Below, in pieces: positions 54,269 to 63,795 of a DNA stretch of 64,000 bases. The translations under genes were made by a program, and so were the position numbers. The notes under the pieces were generated by a model. That model saw only the letters and a list, made by a program, of their open reading frames with translations, was not told the origin of the DNA and searched no databases. Within the stretch, counting starts at the first letter, position 1. The number at the start of each line of letters is the position of its first letter. Origin of the DNA: Eubacterium sp. Lineage in GTDB: Bacteria > Bacillota > Clostridia > Lachnospirales > Lachnospiraceae. The DNA is taken from NCBI GenBank assembly GCA_017619835.1, contig JAFZRN010000003.1, forward strand, positions 38,655 through 102,654, written 5' to 3'.

Positions 54269-55261
54269 CTATTTTTCAAATGATGACTTTTCGGGAAAAC
54301 GCTGTTGAAAAGCATCCGTCAGTTTTTTCTTTTCTGATATAAAATCAATTTGGTCCGATGTATCATTTATGCATAGTACAGGTTTTTTTATACTTAAAAG
54401 CATATTATAATCCAAATCCGCTGCTTCTAAAGAGACATATTCTCCTCGCTTTAAAATATTATAAGGATGAAAATCCCCTTTACCTATTTGCCAGTATCTA
54501 AAAACATATTGATTAACATCATTTATTGTTCTGAATTTATTCAAACATGTTTTATTTAATGAATCGTTTTCCCGCTCCCATACCTCCTGAAATGTTTTCT
54601 TCAGATAACTTATCGGCTGATGAGTGAGAACAATTCCGGGAAATTGCGGAAATGGTGAAAGCATCATAGTCTTTAATACATTTTTACCATACCTAAGTGT
54701 ATACCATGATCCGCGATTATCTCTGATTACTTTCTTTATATCAAAATTTCTGGAAAATAATTCCGACACATTAAGCTGAATATGATCAAACATATCATCA
54801 CTCGTGCTGACAATGTTAGGATATAATGTCGCAATATCGCAGGGAAGACCCTTAACGAAAAAATCCTCAACGCGTACACTATTGATCAGAAATGTATCAT
54901 CATTAAAATATACAAATTTATCAGATAATCCCTTTATCCTATGAAGATTTAACTCTATCGTATGAGAGCTGAAAGTCGGAAGATATTCCTCAGGAATAAA
55001 ATCTTCATGTTTCACTATTTTTATCTTAGGATGATCTGTATTCAACCAATCCGGTAAATGGCCCCATGTCACAAAATATATATCATTCACCCAGGGGGCA
55101 TATTTTTCAATACCTCTGAACCAGTATTTAAGCGTCCCCCAGTCTCTATACCTGATCTCATTTGTATCATTAACGTCAGATTGAAATTTGTCACGTAGTT
55201 CTCGCCATTTCCCGTCATCCCCATCAACCCAGGTAATTACAAAATCTATTTTCTCGTTCAT
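54269..55261 (-). CDS. Stealth-family sugar-phosphate transferase, copy 2
   Basis: A 330-residue Stealth protein: DFVITWVDGDDGKW (CR1), RYRDWGTLKYWFRGIEKYAPWV with PDWLNTDHPKI (CR2), YFNDDTFL (CR3) and the same C-terminal FPEKSSFEK as copy 1. The two copies share motif order but are well diverged, so they are old paralogues that probably add different sugar phosphates or act on different acceptors. ATG 55261 has a weak GAAGGGTG upstream. It lies between a GT2 gene and copy 1 in one transcript. Confidence 0.87.
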   Translation of the reverse strand: MNEKIDFVITWVDGDDGKWRELRDKFQSDVNDTNEIRYRDWGTLKYWFRGIEKYAPWVNDIYFVTWGHLPDWLNTDHPKIKIVKHEDFIPEEYLPTFSSHTIELNLHRIKGLSDKFVYFNDDTFLINSVRVEDFFVKGLPCDIATLYPNIVSTSDDMFDHIQLNVSELFSRNFDIKKVIRDNRGSWYTLRYGKNVLKTMMLSPFPQFPGIVLTHQPISYLKKTFQEVWERENDSLNKTCLNKFRTINDVNQYVFRYWQIGKGDFHPYNILKRGEYVSLEAADLDYNMLLSIKKPVLCINDTSDQIDFISEKKKLTDAFQQRFPEKSSFEK

Positions 55262-55301
55262 GAATATTCACCCTTCTCAGATTACATAAGCAATCATTCA
55301 T

Positions 55302-56225
55302 TTATCTGAACAGCCAAAATGGATATGCCACCTTATATTTTAGAGCTATATCTGCTTTCAGAAATCCCATCGGATTCATCTTCAACATATGATTTATAGT
55401 TTTAAGGTCATCTGAATCAACATTAATATGGTTTTTATATATCTGTCGCTTTACGATCAAGTTATATAACATGGCTGAGATTTCGATCGGTTTTTTCACT
55501 TCGTTATCACAGCTTTTAAGCATCCGGGTAAATGCCTTATTAGCAGACAGCTTTTTTAGATTAAATCCGTCTGAGAACATAGTCCCTTGAGGATTGATCA
55601 CATAGAAATATAGGTATTCATCACATATTGAAAATGATTCGGCGTGCTTTAAATACTCATAATTGAATAATATATCTTCACAAACATATATATCAGGATC
55701 AAACGTTATAGAATTCGAAGTAATTATCTCCCGAACGTATAAACGATTAAAAACAAAGGATCCTATGTTATGTTTGGGGATCATCATTTCTTTGATCAAA
55801 GACTTCTTATCAGATATATCTAAGTTTGCATTATCTTTAGGGTTATCATCCCCTATAAGATATTTACTGATAACCAGCTGAGTCTTTTCTCTTATCAAGA
55901 TATCATGCATCCGCTTGATATAGTTAACATCTACATGATCATCAGCATCTACAAAGGATATATATTTTCCTTTTGATATTTCTATCCCTTTATTCCTTGC
56001 ACAGGAAACCCCTTTATTTTCCTGGGTTAATACTATCAGTCGTGGATCTGATTCTGCCAGTTTATTTAATACTTCATTTGTATTATCAGTCGATCCATCA
56101 TCAATGGCCAGTATTTCTATATTGGTATATGATTGCAAAAACAAGGTCGAGACACATTTCTCAATTGTTTTTGAAGCATTATAACATGGGATGATTATCG
56201 AGATAAGATCCATGTCCATATCCAT
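55302..56225 (-). CDS. Family 2 glycosyltransferase
   Basis: A 307-residue GT-A fold enzyme. The nucleotide-binding region is LISIIIPCYNASKTIEKCV and DDGSTDNT; the metal DxD region is SFVDADDHVD. It uses a nucleotide sugar on the cytoplasmic side to extend the lipid-linked repeat unit. The C-terminus has no membrane helix strong enough to call. The start has three possible ATGs (MDMDMD); the first, at 56225, follows GGGAGAATAGGAAT. Sugar specificity is unknown. Confidence 0.9.
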   Translation of the reverse strand: MDMDMDLISIIIPCYNASKTIEKCVSTLFLQSYTNIEILAIDDGSTDNTNEVLNKLAESDPRLIVLTQENKGVSCARNKGIEISKGKYISFVDADDHVDVNYIKRMHDILIREKTQLVISKYLIGDDNPKDNANLDISDKKSLIKEMMIPKHNIGSFVFNRLYVREIITSNSITFDPDIYVCEDILFNYEYLKHAESFSICDEYLYFYVINPQGTMFSDGFNLKKLSANKAFTRMLKSCDNEVKKPIEISAMLYNLIVKRQIYKNHINVDSDDLKTINHMLKMNPMGFLKADIALKYKVAYPFWLFR

Positions 56226-56240
56226 ATTCCTATTCTCCCA

Positions 56241-56885
56241 TTAACCACGATGCTTTGTTTCTTTGTTTCTTTTATCTATTATAACGCTGTTTTCGGGAAC
56301 ATCTTTTGATATAAGAGTTCCTGCTCCGATCACTGATCCTTTGCCAATAGTAACACCATCAAGTATCACAACGTTACTCCCGATCCAACAATCATCTTCA
56401 ATAACAATTCCCTTCTGCTTCACGCCCTGACTCTTGATAGTAGAATCCTTGTCCTTGAAAATATGATTCTCGGCAAAAAGGCTGCATCTGGGACCAAACA
56501 TAACATTTGAACCAATAACTATTCTCCCCGAACACCCAACATATCCATATGGTCCGATTGAGCTATTACTTCCTATCACAAGCCCCTTCCCTAAATCTTT
56601 ACCATAATAACTGGAAGGTCTGATCATTACTCCTCGGCCAATGGTAACATTATCACCGAATGATAAGCCTTCGGAACAAAGACCATGTATCTCAGAATAG
56701 TCTTCAAACTTTACATTTTTACCACATTTAATATGATTTCCATGTGTAATGCAAACCTGCTTACCAACAAGAAAAAGGCCATGAACCTCTTTAATAAATA
56801 ACCGTTTCCAAAGGCCTCTTAATACCTTAACAGCAGCATTTTTATAAATTATTGTTTTATCATATGATGTTATCTTCATATTCAT
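56241..56885 (-). CDS. Hexapeptide-repeat acyltransferase (probable O-acetyltransferase)
   Basis: A 214-residue protein with a left-handed beta-helix of hexapeptide repeats (VIGSNSSIGPYGYVG, IGSNVVILDGVTIGKGSVIGAG) and the acceptor-site histidine region FAENHIF. Proteins of this kind O-acetylate sugars or transfer acetyl to serine; within this locus sugar O-acetylation is most likely. ATG 56885 and ATG 56879 are both possible and neither has a strong ribosome binding site. It is read after the GT4 gene with 18 bases between. Confidence 0.82.
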   Translation of the reverse strand: MNMKITSYDKTIIYKNAAVKVLRGLWKRLFIKEVHGLFLVGKQVCITHGNHIKCGKNVKFEDYSEIHGLCSEGLSFGDNVTIGRGVMIRPSSYYGKDLGKGLVIGSNSSIGPYGYVGCSGRIVIGSNVMFGPRCSLFAENHIFKDKDSTIKSQGVKQKGIVIEDDCWIGSNVVILDGVTIGKGSVIGAGTLISKDVPENSVIIDKRNKETKHRG

Positions 56886-56903
56886 TTTCCATTCAATGTC
56901 TTA

Positions 56904-58100
56904 TCAAACCTTTTGATGTTTCATTACTTCATTATAACAATCCATTAGTTTATTGTAATTATCATCGGGAGTGTATTTTTGCTCGTATTCACTTCTTGCG
57001 TTTTCCCCTAAAAGCTTACACTTTTCCGGATCATTCCATAGCTCTTTTACAATACTTACAAATTCATCTGTTTTCCCAAGAGGAAACTTATATCCATTAT
57101 ATCCATCTCGTATTGCTTCTTTAGAAAATCCAAGGTTTGTAGCTACAATACCCTTTTTCAGAGACATTGATTCTATCTCAACCATTGAGCACCCTTCATA
57201 CCAGATGGAAGGAAAAACTACAAACTCCGCCCCTTTAACAATCCTTAGACATTTATCATGCTCTGTATATCCGAGAAAATAGACATTTTTCTTATGTCCG
57301 GCCCATTTTTTAAAGCTTTCTTCCAGAGGTCCTCCTCCCATCACCACAAGAGGAATATCAAGATTATTCCAGGCCCTTATTAAAAATCTAATTCCTTTTT
57401 CTTCACCTATTCGACCATAAAAGACAACATATCGATCAGGGATATTTTCAGGCAACTCTGTTTTACTGTCATTTAATGTATCAACTACAAAATTATATTT
57501 TTTTGAAATTTTGTTCTTATCAAATCCTATGTTTTCCAGAAGCCTGATCTGATTATCATTTAGACATATATACTTATCAATCTGATCATAGAATGACCTT
57601 CGTTTTCTATGATACAAAAATATAAATGCAACTATAAAACTCTGTAATTTTGATCCTTTAAAACAGTTATACTTACACATTCTAAAATAATGCCCGTCAC
57701 CGCACTTATTGCAGAGCCTGTTTCCTCTTAACGAGGTTGCACAAGGACAAACAAATCTTGTATCATGCAATGTTGCGATCACAGGTACATTTTTTCTTTT
57801 TGCAGCATAAAGAATCGATGGAGAAAGTAACGGAAAAAAAGTATGTACATGTACTACATCCGGTTTTTCTTTATCTATCAGACGCTGTACTGCCTTATAA
57901 TTCCTTCTTGACCATAGCATTCTACAAGCTGTCATCAGCTTTCCGAAAATCCCTGCATTATCAAATGAATCGTTCGAAACGGTATAACGTAAAACAACAT
58001 TTCCCTTGGCTTCAAGTAATGATGTTTCTAGATCAAAAACCTGATCATCTCCACTTGCAGAACCTCTTCTATGATAATTATGAATCGCCAAAACCTTCAC
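56904..58100 (-). CDS. Family 4 glycosyltransferase
   Basis: A 398-residue GT-B enzyme. The N-terminal acceptor domain begins KVLAIHNYHRRGSASGDDQV; a cysteine cluster CNKCGDGHYFRMCKYNC (about 130-150) is of the type seen in some GT4 proteins; the C-terminal donor domain has VVFYGRIGEEKGI and PSIWYEGCSMVEIE with the retaining GT4 E-x7-E signature. The start is GTG 58100 with AGAGGG upstream, 23 bases inside the end of the previous gene, so the two are coupled. Sugar unknown. Confidence 0.88.
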   Translation of the reverse strand: MKVLAIHNYHRRGSASGDDQVFDLETSLLEAKGNVVLRYTVSNDSFDNAGIFGKLMTACRMLWSRRNYKAVQRLIDKEKPDVVHVHTFFPLLSPSILYAAKRKNVPVIATLHDTRFVCPCATSLRGNRLCNKCGDGHYFRMCKYNCFKGSKLQSFIVAFIFLYHRKRRSFYDQIDKYICLNDNQIRLLENIGFDKNKISKKYNFVVDTLNDSKTELPENIPDRYVVFYGRIGEEKGIRFLIRAWNNLDIPLVVMGGGPLEESFKKWAGHKKNVYFLGYTEHDKCLRIVKGAEFVVFPSIWYEGCSMVEIESMSLKKGIVATNLGFSKEAIRDGYNGYKFPLGKTDEFVSIVKELWNDPEKCKLLGENARSEYEQKYTPDDNYNKLMDCYNEVMKHQKV

Positions 58101-59337
58101 TAAACCAAACCCTCTTATATTCGTCCCCTATATATGACCAGTTGTACGCATCTTTAATACGTTTCTTTGCCATAGAATCATATTTACTTCGTTCCTCTTC
58201 ACTCATATGATCAACTTTATCTATTAATCTGCTTAAATCCCCTTTATTCTTGTTCCAGTATAATGCCGCATTTTCTCCGACTTCTTTATTAAATGAAACA
58301 TCAAGCAACATATTCAGTGAGGTACTCGCTAAGGCTTCCAATAAACTGGGATTTGTGCCGCCAACCTCATGTCCATGAATATATCCATAGGCATTTTCTC
58401 TGATCTTCTTTAATAGTTCCGGATTATAAACGGTTCCGACAAACTTAATTCTGGAATCTTTTTTAAAATGTATCTTTTTATCTAATTCGATCAAAGAACT
58501 CCTGTCTATATTTGTCACTATAACAAGATCCTTAGATGTATGGCTTTTCATAAATTCACGGATCATTGTTTCATAATTATTCTCAGGAACAAAACGACCT
58601 ATGATCAAATAATACTTAAACTCATCAAGCTTTTTGGAATTCATCCATTTTATATACTCAGTATCATTATCTTCAAGCTTGCTTATATTTGTTTCTGCCC
58701 CATAAGGAATAAATGTGGTTTTGGAGGCAGCATATTCATCCTTTATATATTTTTCAATATTTTTTGAATCACATATTACAAGATCAGAGTGTTCAACCAT
58801 CCTTCTTTCAGACCATTTCCAATAGCATCTGATCATTTTATTCCATTTTGCCCTTTTCCATTCATGTCCATCGGGATTTAAATAATACTTTCCCCCAAGT
58901 CTCTTGATCTGATTCTTGTAGTGCTTAATGAATGGACCAATCCGACATGCCAGAACATAAAAAATCGGCCGGCTGATCTTCTTTTTCTTACAATACCTTA
59001 TACAATATGAAAGAGCAGCACAATCATAATACACAGCAACTGCAGCTCCAATCGGAGGGCACTTTAATTTTCTTACATGTGCATTCTTATATGTGAACTC
59101 ATAAATCAGACCCTTTTTATCCTTTCGAACATTTCTGATTCCGGCAAGCTTGGATTCATCCATATATCCTATGCCATTTGCTTTACAAATAATATGATAT
59201 TTGATAAATGGTTCTTCTTTATGTTCTTCTATTAAGTTACTTACAAAGGTTTCAAAACCACCATATTGCCCGATAGATTTACTACCGAGTATAAACACAT
59301 GACGGATATCCTTTGAATTACTATTCTGATATGTCAC
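58078..59337 (-). CDS. DUF1972-type glycosyltransferase (Cps2T-like, rhamnosyltransferase candidate)
   Basis: A 419-residue GT-B protein. The N-terminus VFILGSKSIGQYGGFETFVSNL and the middle NPDGHEWKRAKWNKMIRCYWKWSE are characteristic of the DUF1972 group, which includes streptococcal Cps2T, a beta-1,4-rhamnosyltransferase adding the second sugar. The C-terminal half has YLIIGRFVPENNYE and GGTNPSLLEALAS. With rfbB near by, dTDP-L-rhamnose is a plausible donor. The start is GTG 59337 with GAGG 8 bases upstream. It follows the initiating sugar transferase, consistent with second-sugar addition. Confidence 0.83.
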   Translation of the reverse strand: MTYQNSNSKDIRHVFILGSKSIGQYGGFETFVSNLIEEHKEEPFIKYHIICKANGIGYMDESKLAGIRNVRKDKKGLIYEFTYKNAHVRKLKCPPIGAAVAVYYDCAALSYCIRYCKKKKISRPIFYVLACRIGPFIKHYKNQIKRLGGKYYLNPDGHEWKRAKWNKMIRCYWKWSERRMVEHSDLVICDSKNIEKYIKDEYAASKTTFIPYGAETNISKLEDNDTEYIKWMNSKKLDEFKYYLIIGRFVPENNYETMIREFMKSHTSKDLVIVTNIDRSSLIELDKKIHFKKDSRIKFVGTVYNPELLKKIRENAYGYIHGHEVGGTNPSLLEALASTSLNMLLDVSFNKEVGENAALYWNKNKGDLSRLIDKVDHMSEEERSKYDSMAKKRIKDAYNWSYIGDEYKRVWFSEGFGDS

Positions 59338-59374
59338 GTTTTTTCCTCTAACTCATATTTCATAGGTTATAAGA

Positions 59375-60814
59375 TCATTTGGAGCCTTCTCTTTTTATTA
59401 CTACTCGAAATGTCTGTAGAATAATCTTAATATCCTCCCATATACTCCAATTACGAATATATTCCGAATCGAGTCTTACAACCTCCTCAAAATCAGTGAT
59501 ATTACTTCTTCCACTTACTTGCCACAAACCTGTAAGTCCCGGTTTTATTCTCATACGAATTCTCTGATAGTTCTCATATTGTTTCCACTCATCCATAGTT
59601 GGAGGTCTGGTACCAACAAGAGACATATCACCCTTTAAAATGTTCCAAAACTGTGGAAGCTCATCAATTGAATAAGCACGAAGATAATAACCAATTCCTT
59701 TTTTTGTCCCATCTTCTCCCGAACCAAGAATTCTTGGATCGTTTACCAGTTTAAACATATATCCCCGGATCTCATTTTGATCAAGTAATTCCTCTTTTTT
59801 CTCTTCTGCATTTTTATACATGGTTCTGAATTTATAGATTTTAAATGTTCTTCCATTCTTACCTAATCTTGTTTGAGAGAATATTACCGGCCCCGGATCG
59901 GAAATATATATCATAGGTGCAACAAAAATATATACTATACCTGTAATCAGAAGACCAAATATCGATCCGATTATGTCCATGATACGTTTAAGCAAGATAT
60001 CACTTGCTTCCACCATTTTAATTGTACTTGAGACTACCGGTATTCCTGCCATGGTTTCGATTGCTGTCTCCCCCATCAGATCCTTCAGCTCATCTATAAC
60101 AATGTGAACTGTCATTCCGGACATCTCACATTCTTCGATTATACTATGATCAATATCTTCTTTATTACTATTAGCGAAAATGAGTTCATCTACAACATTT
60201 TTTTTCAGATATTTCAAAAGCCCCTCTTTGTTGTAAGCTACTATCGGAACATCAAAAATAGTATCATGTGATTGCTTTTTGTCACAAAGCACAATACCTA
60301 TAATATTGAAATCAACTATTTTCTTCTCGCCTAATTGGCTGATAAATCTCTTTGCCCCTTTTAAATCTGATACAAGAAGAACTTCTCTTTCGGATTGATT
60401 TGAAAGTTTTTTTAGTATCATCCTTTTTCTAAAAACTCTAAATACATAATCTAGTGCTGTTGAAAGCAAAAAAAAGGTTACTAAAACAATTCTTGAAAGA
60501 TCACCTGTAACCTTCTGTAAAAATGATAGTAGAACTACACCTATGAATATCAAACCGGAATGAAATAAAACTTTTCTGAACTCAACAAGATATCCTCTAT
60601 ATAGTATCCCTTTATATGCTCTCGAACTAATAGCTATTACAATATCAAGAAGTACTATAATAAAAAGATATGAAAGATAAAGCGAATTCGAAAACATATT
60701 AAAACTACGATGTCTGATAACATAAGCTAACCAGAATGATAGACAATATGTCAATACATCAATAACTATAAAGTCAATATGTTTTATTAAAGAATCCGAA
60801 TTTTTCTTATACAT
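59375..60814 (-). CDS. Polyprenyl glycosylphosphotransferase (initiating sugar transferase)
   Basis: A 479-residue membrane enzyme that loads the first sugar phosphate onto undecaprenyl phosphate. Four N-terminal transmembrane helices (about 12-125) and a Rossmann-like middle precede the catalytic part: LKRIMDIIGSIFGLL, FSQTRLGKNGRTFKIYKFRTM, IDELPQFWNILKGDMSLVGTRP and PGLTGLWQVSGRS. This is the WbaP/CpsE type, commonly glucose- or galactose-1-phosphate specific. It starts the assembly of the polymer coded here. Confidence 0.93.
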   Translation of the reverse strand: MYKKNSDSLIKHIDFIVIDVLTYCLSFWLAYVIRHRSFNMFSNSLYLSYLFIIVLLDIVIAISSRAYKGILYRGYLVEFRKVLFHSGLIFIGVVLLSFLQKVTGDLSRIVLVTFFLLSTALDYVFRVFRKRMILKKLSNQSEREVLLVSDLKGAKRFISQLGEKKIVDFNIIGIVLCDKKQSHDTIFDVPIVAYNKEGLLKYLKKNVVDELIFANSNKEDIDHSIIEECEMSGMTVHIVIDELKDLMGETAIETMAGIPVVSSTIKMVEASDILLKRIMDIIGSIFGLLITGIVYIFVAPMIYISDPGPVIFSQTRLGKNGRTFKIYKFRTMYKNAEEKKEELLDQNEIRGYMFKLVNDPRILGSGEDGTKKGIGYYLRAYSIDELPQFWNILKGDMSLVGTRPPTMDEWKQYENYQRIRMRIKPGLTGLWQVSGRSNITDFEEVVRLDSEYIRNWSIWEDIKIILQTFRVVIKREGSK

Positions 60815-60847
60815 ACTCTTCCTTCTGTATTTACAATAATATTTCTA

Positions 60848-61606
60848 TTATATTCCGGAGTTATAATATATGTTATATCCGTTAGTACTCTTCATAAATT
60901 TGTATCCGTATTCAGAGGCCAGCTTATCATCAATTGGTTTTTCCTCAACATTTACTATAATATCACATTCTTCACTGCTTGCCATACTTAAAATATAATT
61001 ATAGTCCGGTTTTTCACTTTCCATCATCAGGTGAATGTTTTTTATTTCTTCGGTAGTTCCGATTATATAACCTTCCACATCTCTTCCATATAATAGTCTG
61101 ATATCCCCGGAGTATTGTCTCGCTTCGGTATAAAGTGTTTCCGTAGCAAGAATACATTTGGGAGCTTTATCGATTTCTAAAATGGCATTACATACTTCAC
61201 ATGTACTTTGTGAAATCTTATATGGATTTTCAATTTTTACAAAACTGCCTTTTAGATAGACATTAGTCCCTAAAACAGATGTTAACAAAACAGCCGCCGC
61301 AAAGACTGATATTTTATAAATCCTGTTTTTTGATTTTTCAATTAATCTAATAACAAATAGTGAAATGATAAGGGCACTTGGAATAGTCCAAAAATATCTC
61401 CAATACCTTGATCCAAAAAAATATTGATATAAGAAAGGATTTAACAATAAGAATACAATGAATAGCGAAGGAAATATGATACTATTTCTTATATTCTTAT
61501 CATGAACAAATAAATAGATAAATGATACAATCGCCATAATAAGGATTAAACCATCTCCATAATATACTAGAATCCATTCATACATCTGATACATAATATC
61601 CTGCAT
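60848..61606 (-). CDS. C-terminal half of a DUF6077-like membrane protein (split gene)
   Basis: A 252-residue protein with three or four transmembrane segments (about 13-34, 40-60, 74-90, 100-118) followed by a soluble outer domain of about 120 residues. Together with the gene directly upstream it looks like one DUF6077-type protein cut in two. It has its own GGAGG (61615-61619) 8 bases from ATG 61606, so separate translation is possible. However the same frame is open upstream to 61642, just past the stop of the first half, so a single-base frameshift is also possible. DUF6077 proteins are found in surface-polysaccharide loci; function unknown. Confidence 0.55.
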   Translation of the reverse strand: MQDIMYQMYEWILVYYGDGLILIMAIVSFIYLFVHDKNIRNSIIFPSLFIVFLLLNPFLYQYFFGSRYWRYFWTIPSALIISLFVIRLIEKSKNRIYKISVFAAAVLLTSVLGTNVYLKGSFVKIENPYKISQSTCEVCNAILEIDKAPKCILATETLYTEARQYSGDIRLLYGRDVEGYIIGTTEEIKNIHLMMESEKPDYNYILSMASSEECDIIVNVEEKPIDDKLASEYGYKFMKSTNGYNIYYNSGI

Positions 61607-61637
61607 CACTGTTTCCTCCAAGACAAAACCATTGACC

Positions 61638-62666
61638 CTATATTATCAAAGAAATCACCATATATATTACATTAGGGACAGCTGTTAAACACATACAAAT
61701 TCCCATTCGCCATTCTTTTTTATTTATCGCATAAACAATCCCATAGCTTCCGGCCATCAAAGCACCGATTGTAATCCCCATTCCCGAGGCAAGACATAAT
61801 GCGGTCTCAACGATCAGTAGTAATATAAACTTGTATCTATCTACCGAATTATTATAGATATCTATATAGAGAGAAATAAGGAATGGTATTCCTAATCCGA
61901 CAACCACTGATTTTCCCTGCCAAATTCTGGTAATCAAAAAGGTCTCGGCGGTATATACCGACGCATATCCATAAATCGAAATAAAAAACATAAGGAAAAT
62001 AAAGATACATCTATAAAGAATAACACCATCTTTTACAATTTTATCAGATAAGATCCAGTAAATACAAAGCAGATTAAAATATAGATTTATAGGAAGAATC
62101 AAATGAAAAACAATAGTGGGATGAATTAAACATATATACGAACAATATGAAATAAAAACAGCCCATGGAGAAGTTACATCTCTTGTAACTTCACCTTTCC
62201 AGGTCCCTAAATACTCCCCGGTAGCCGGATTAGTAAGAAACATCCTATGGGTTCTGATTATATCAACTGCATTTACTACAAACCTGGAATCATCCGCATC
62301 TGTATGTTGAAGAAACACACTGAACAGTAAGAAAGCTAAAAATATTACTATTGATACTATTATGATAAGGGCATCCCTTTTCTTGATCAAAAGATTAAAT
62401 TCAATCCAGGATTCTCTCATTATACCTAAAGAAATAATGATAATTATAGCTGCACTTAGAAATATAACAACCCACAGAAATGACTCTTTAAATAATATAA
62501 TTGGAACAGATATCACCTGACACAATGCCCATATACTAAAGTTCCCTACTACAAAACAAGAGCACATGTCTCTGTTAAGCTTTAACATACCACACATGCT
62601 CTGCCCTATTAATAATGGGCCAACTCCCAAAACTATTATTATAAGAATCAGCGCTATAAAATTCAT
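61638..62666 (-). CDS. N-terminal half of a DUF6077-like membrane protein (split gene)
   Basis: A 342-residue membrane protein with about ten transmembrane helices. The outer loop after the fourth holds HTDADDSRFVVNAVDI, the DD-containing loop typical of DUF6077 and GT-C-like proteins. It ends in the middle of a hydrophobic segment (IYMVISLII) at a TAG codon, which is abrupt for this family. The C-terminal half follows in the next frame, 32 bases to the next ATG. ATG 62666 directly abuts the stop of the acyltransferase gene. It may act as a transferase or as the missing polymerase; this is inference. Confidence 0.55.
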   Translation of the reverse strand: MNFIALILIIIVLGVGPLLIGQSMCGMLKLNRDMCSCFVVGNFSIWALCQVISVPIILFKESFLWVVIFLSAAIIIIISLGIMRESWIEFNLLIKKRDALIIIVSIVIFLAFLLFSVFLQHTDADDSRFVVNAVDIIRTHRMFLTNPATGEYLGTWKGEVTRDVTSPWAVFISYCSYICLIHPTIVFHLILPINLYFNLLCIYWILSDKIVKDGVILYRCIFIFLMFFISIYGYASVYTAETFLITRIWQGKSVVVGLGIPFLISLYIDIYNNSVDRYKFILLLIVETALCLASGMGITIGALMAGSYGIVYAINKKEWRMGICMCLTAVPNVIYMVISLII

Positions 62667-63773
62667 TTATTCATTCCTTTTAGCAGTTTCAATTTTTTTA
62701 TCTGATAATTTATCCCTTATAAAAGCAATAATGGGCTTTTCAATATAATTGTGAATAACATATGCCATACAAAAAGAAATAACATATATAGATAATAATC
62801 TACTTTTAACTGAAATACCACTAAAGTATTGGAGGAAGAAGAAATGAAGCAGATACATGATAAAGCTATAGTCACCTATAGATTTAAACAACTTATTCCC
62901 CATAACAACACATACAAAATTATCAGAAGGCATTAACACTAATGCCAAAACAACAAATGAAGCCATATAAGCCAACATTATTGGATGTTCCCAACCAATA
63001 TAATATCCTTTAAATCTGGCTTCGTTTATCCTGGTTAAAAAATGTTCAGAAGACAATATTGTAAACAGCAAAAACAGAAAAACATATATACCACTAAGAT
63101 TACACAACACTGATTTTACAGAGTCCGAAATACGATCTTTAAAGAGTTTCAATAATCTAAACAGATATGAAAAAGACATACCAATCAGAAATAACCACAG
63201 TTTTAAAGGTTGTAACACCCCATTGCCAAATAAATACAGCGACGTAAACCTTGGCAAAAATTTAAATGTTATATATACAGAAAATGAAATGAACGCAAAC
63301 ACTATCCCATTAATAACAATAGGGTTTTTAACAACTTTATTACATATACACTTAAGTAATCCGAATAATATAATAATAAACGGGACAATAACATAAAAAA
63401 CCATCTCTTGCTGAAGAAACCATAAATGTCCCCTGCTTTTAATAAAAAACATATTCAACAAAAGACTATTTTCAGTACTAAAATCATTATATGTAAAGAA
63501 TCTTAGTCCCCATGTTGCAAAAAACAAACATAACCACATGATTGGGATAATTCTGAAAAAGCGGTTAATATAATATTTTATTATTTCAGAAAACTTAAAG
63601 TATTTTTTTTCATAATCGTCATCAGAAAAAGGATGACAAGCAAAAAAACCACTTATGACAAAAAAGATATTGTTACCTACCCCTCCTTGTGCTAAAAAAC
63701 CACAATGAGAAGCAATTATTAAGGATATGGCCCAAAATCTAAGCCCTTGTATTGCATAATTCTTGTTTTTCAT
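62667..63773 (-). CDS. Acyltransferase family 3 membrane protein
   Basis: A 368-residue polytopic protein of the acyltransferase-3 (OafA/NodX-like) family. It opens YAIQGLRFWAISLIIASHCG with the conserved early histidine (H23 region), followed by FFVISGFF and about ten transmembrane helices. Such proteins O-acetylate surface sugars across the membrane. A second acetylation candidate, the hexapeptide protein at 56241, is in the same locus. ATG 63773 has only a weak GGGATAAAAAG upstream. Confidence 0.85.
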   Translation of the reverse strand: MKNKNYAIQGLRFWAISLIIASHCGFLAQGGVGNNIFFVISGFFACHPFSDDDYEKKYFKFSEIIKYYINRFFRIIPIMWLCLFFATWGLRFFTYNDFSTENSLLLNMFFIKSRGHLWFLQQEMVFYVIVPFIIILFGLLKCICNKVVKNPIVINGIVFAFISFSVYITFKFLPRFTSLYLFGNGVLQPLKLWLFLIGMSFSYLFRLLKLFKDRISDSVKSVLCNLSGIYVFLFLLFTILSSEHFLTRINEARFKGYYIGWEHPIMLAYMASFVVLALVLMPSDNFVCVVMGNKLFKSIGDYSFIMYLLHFFFLQYFSGISVKSRLLSIYVISFCMAYVIHNYIEKPIIAFIRDKLSDKKIETAKRNE

Positions 63774-63795
63774 TTAAATCTTTTTATCCCAAAAA

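Noticed and set aside
53295-55261. Stealth pair as one duplicated, partly decayed gene
   Set aside because: Both copies have complete frames and all conserved regions, and they differ widely in between.
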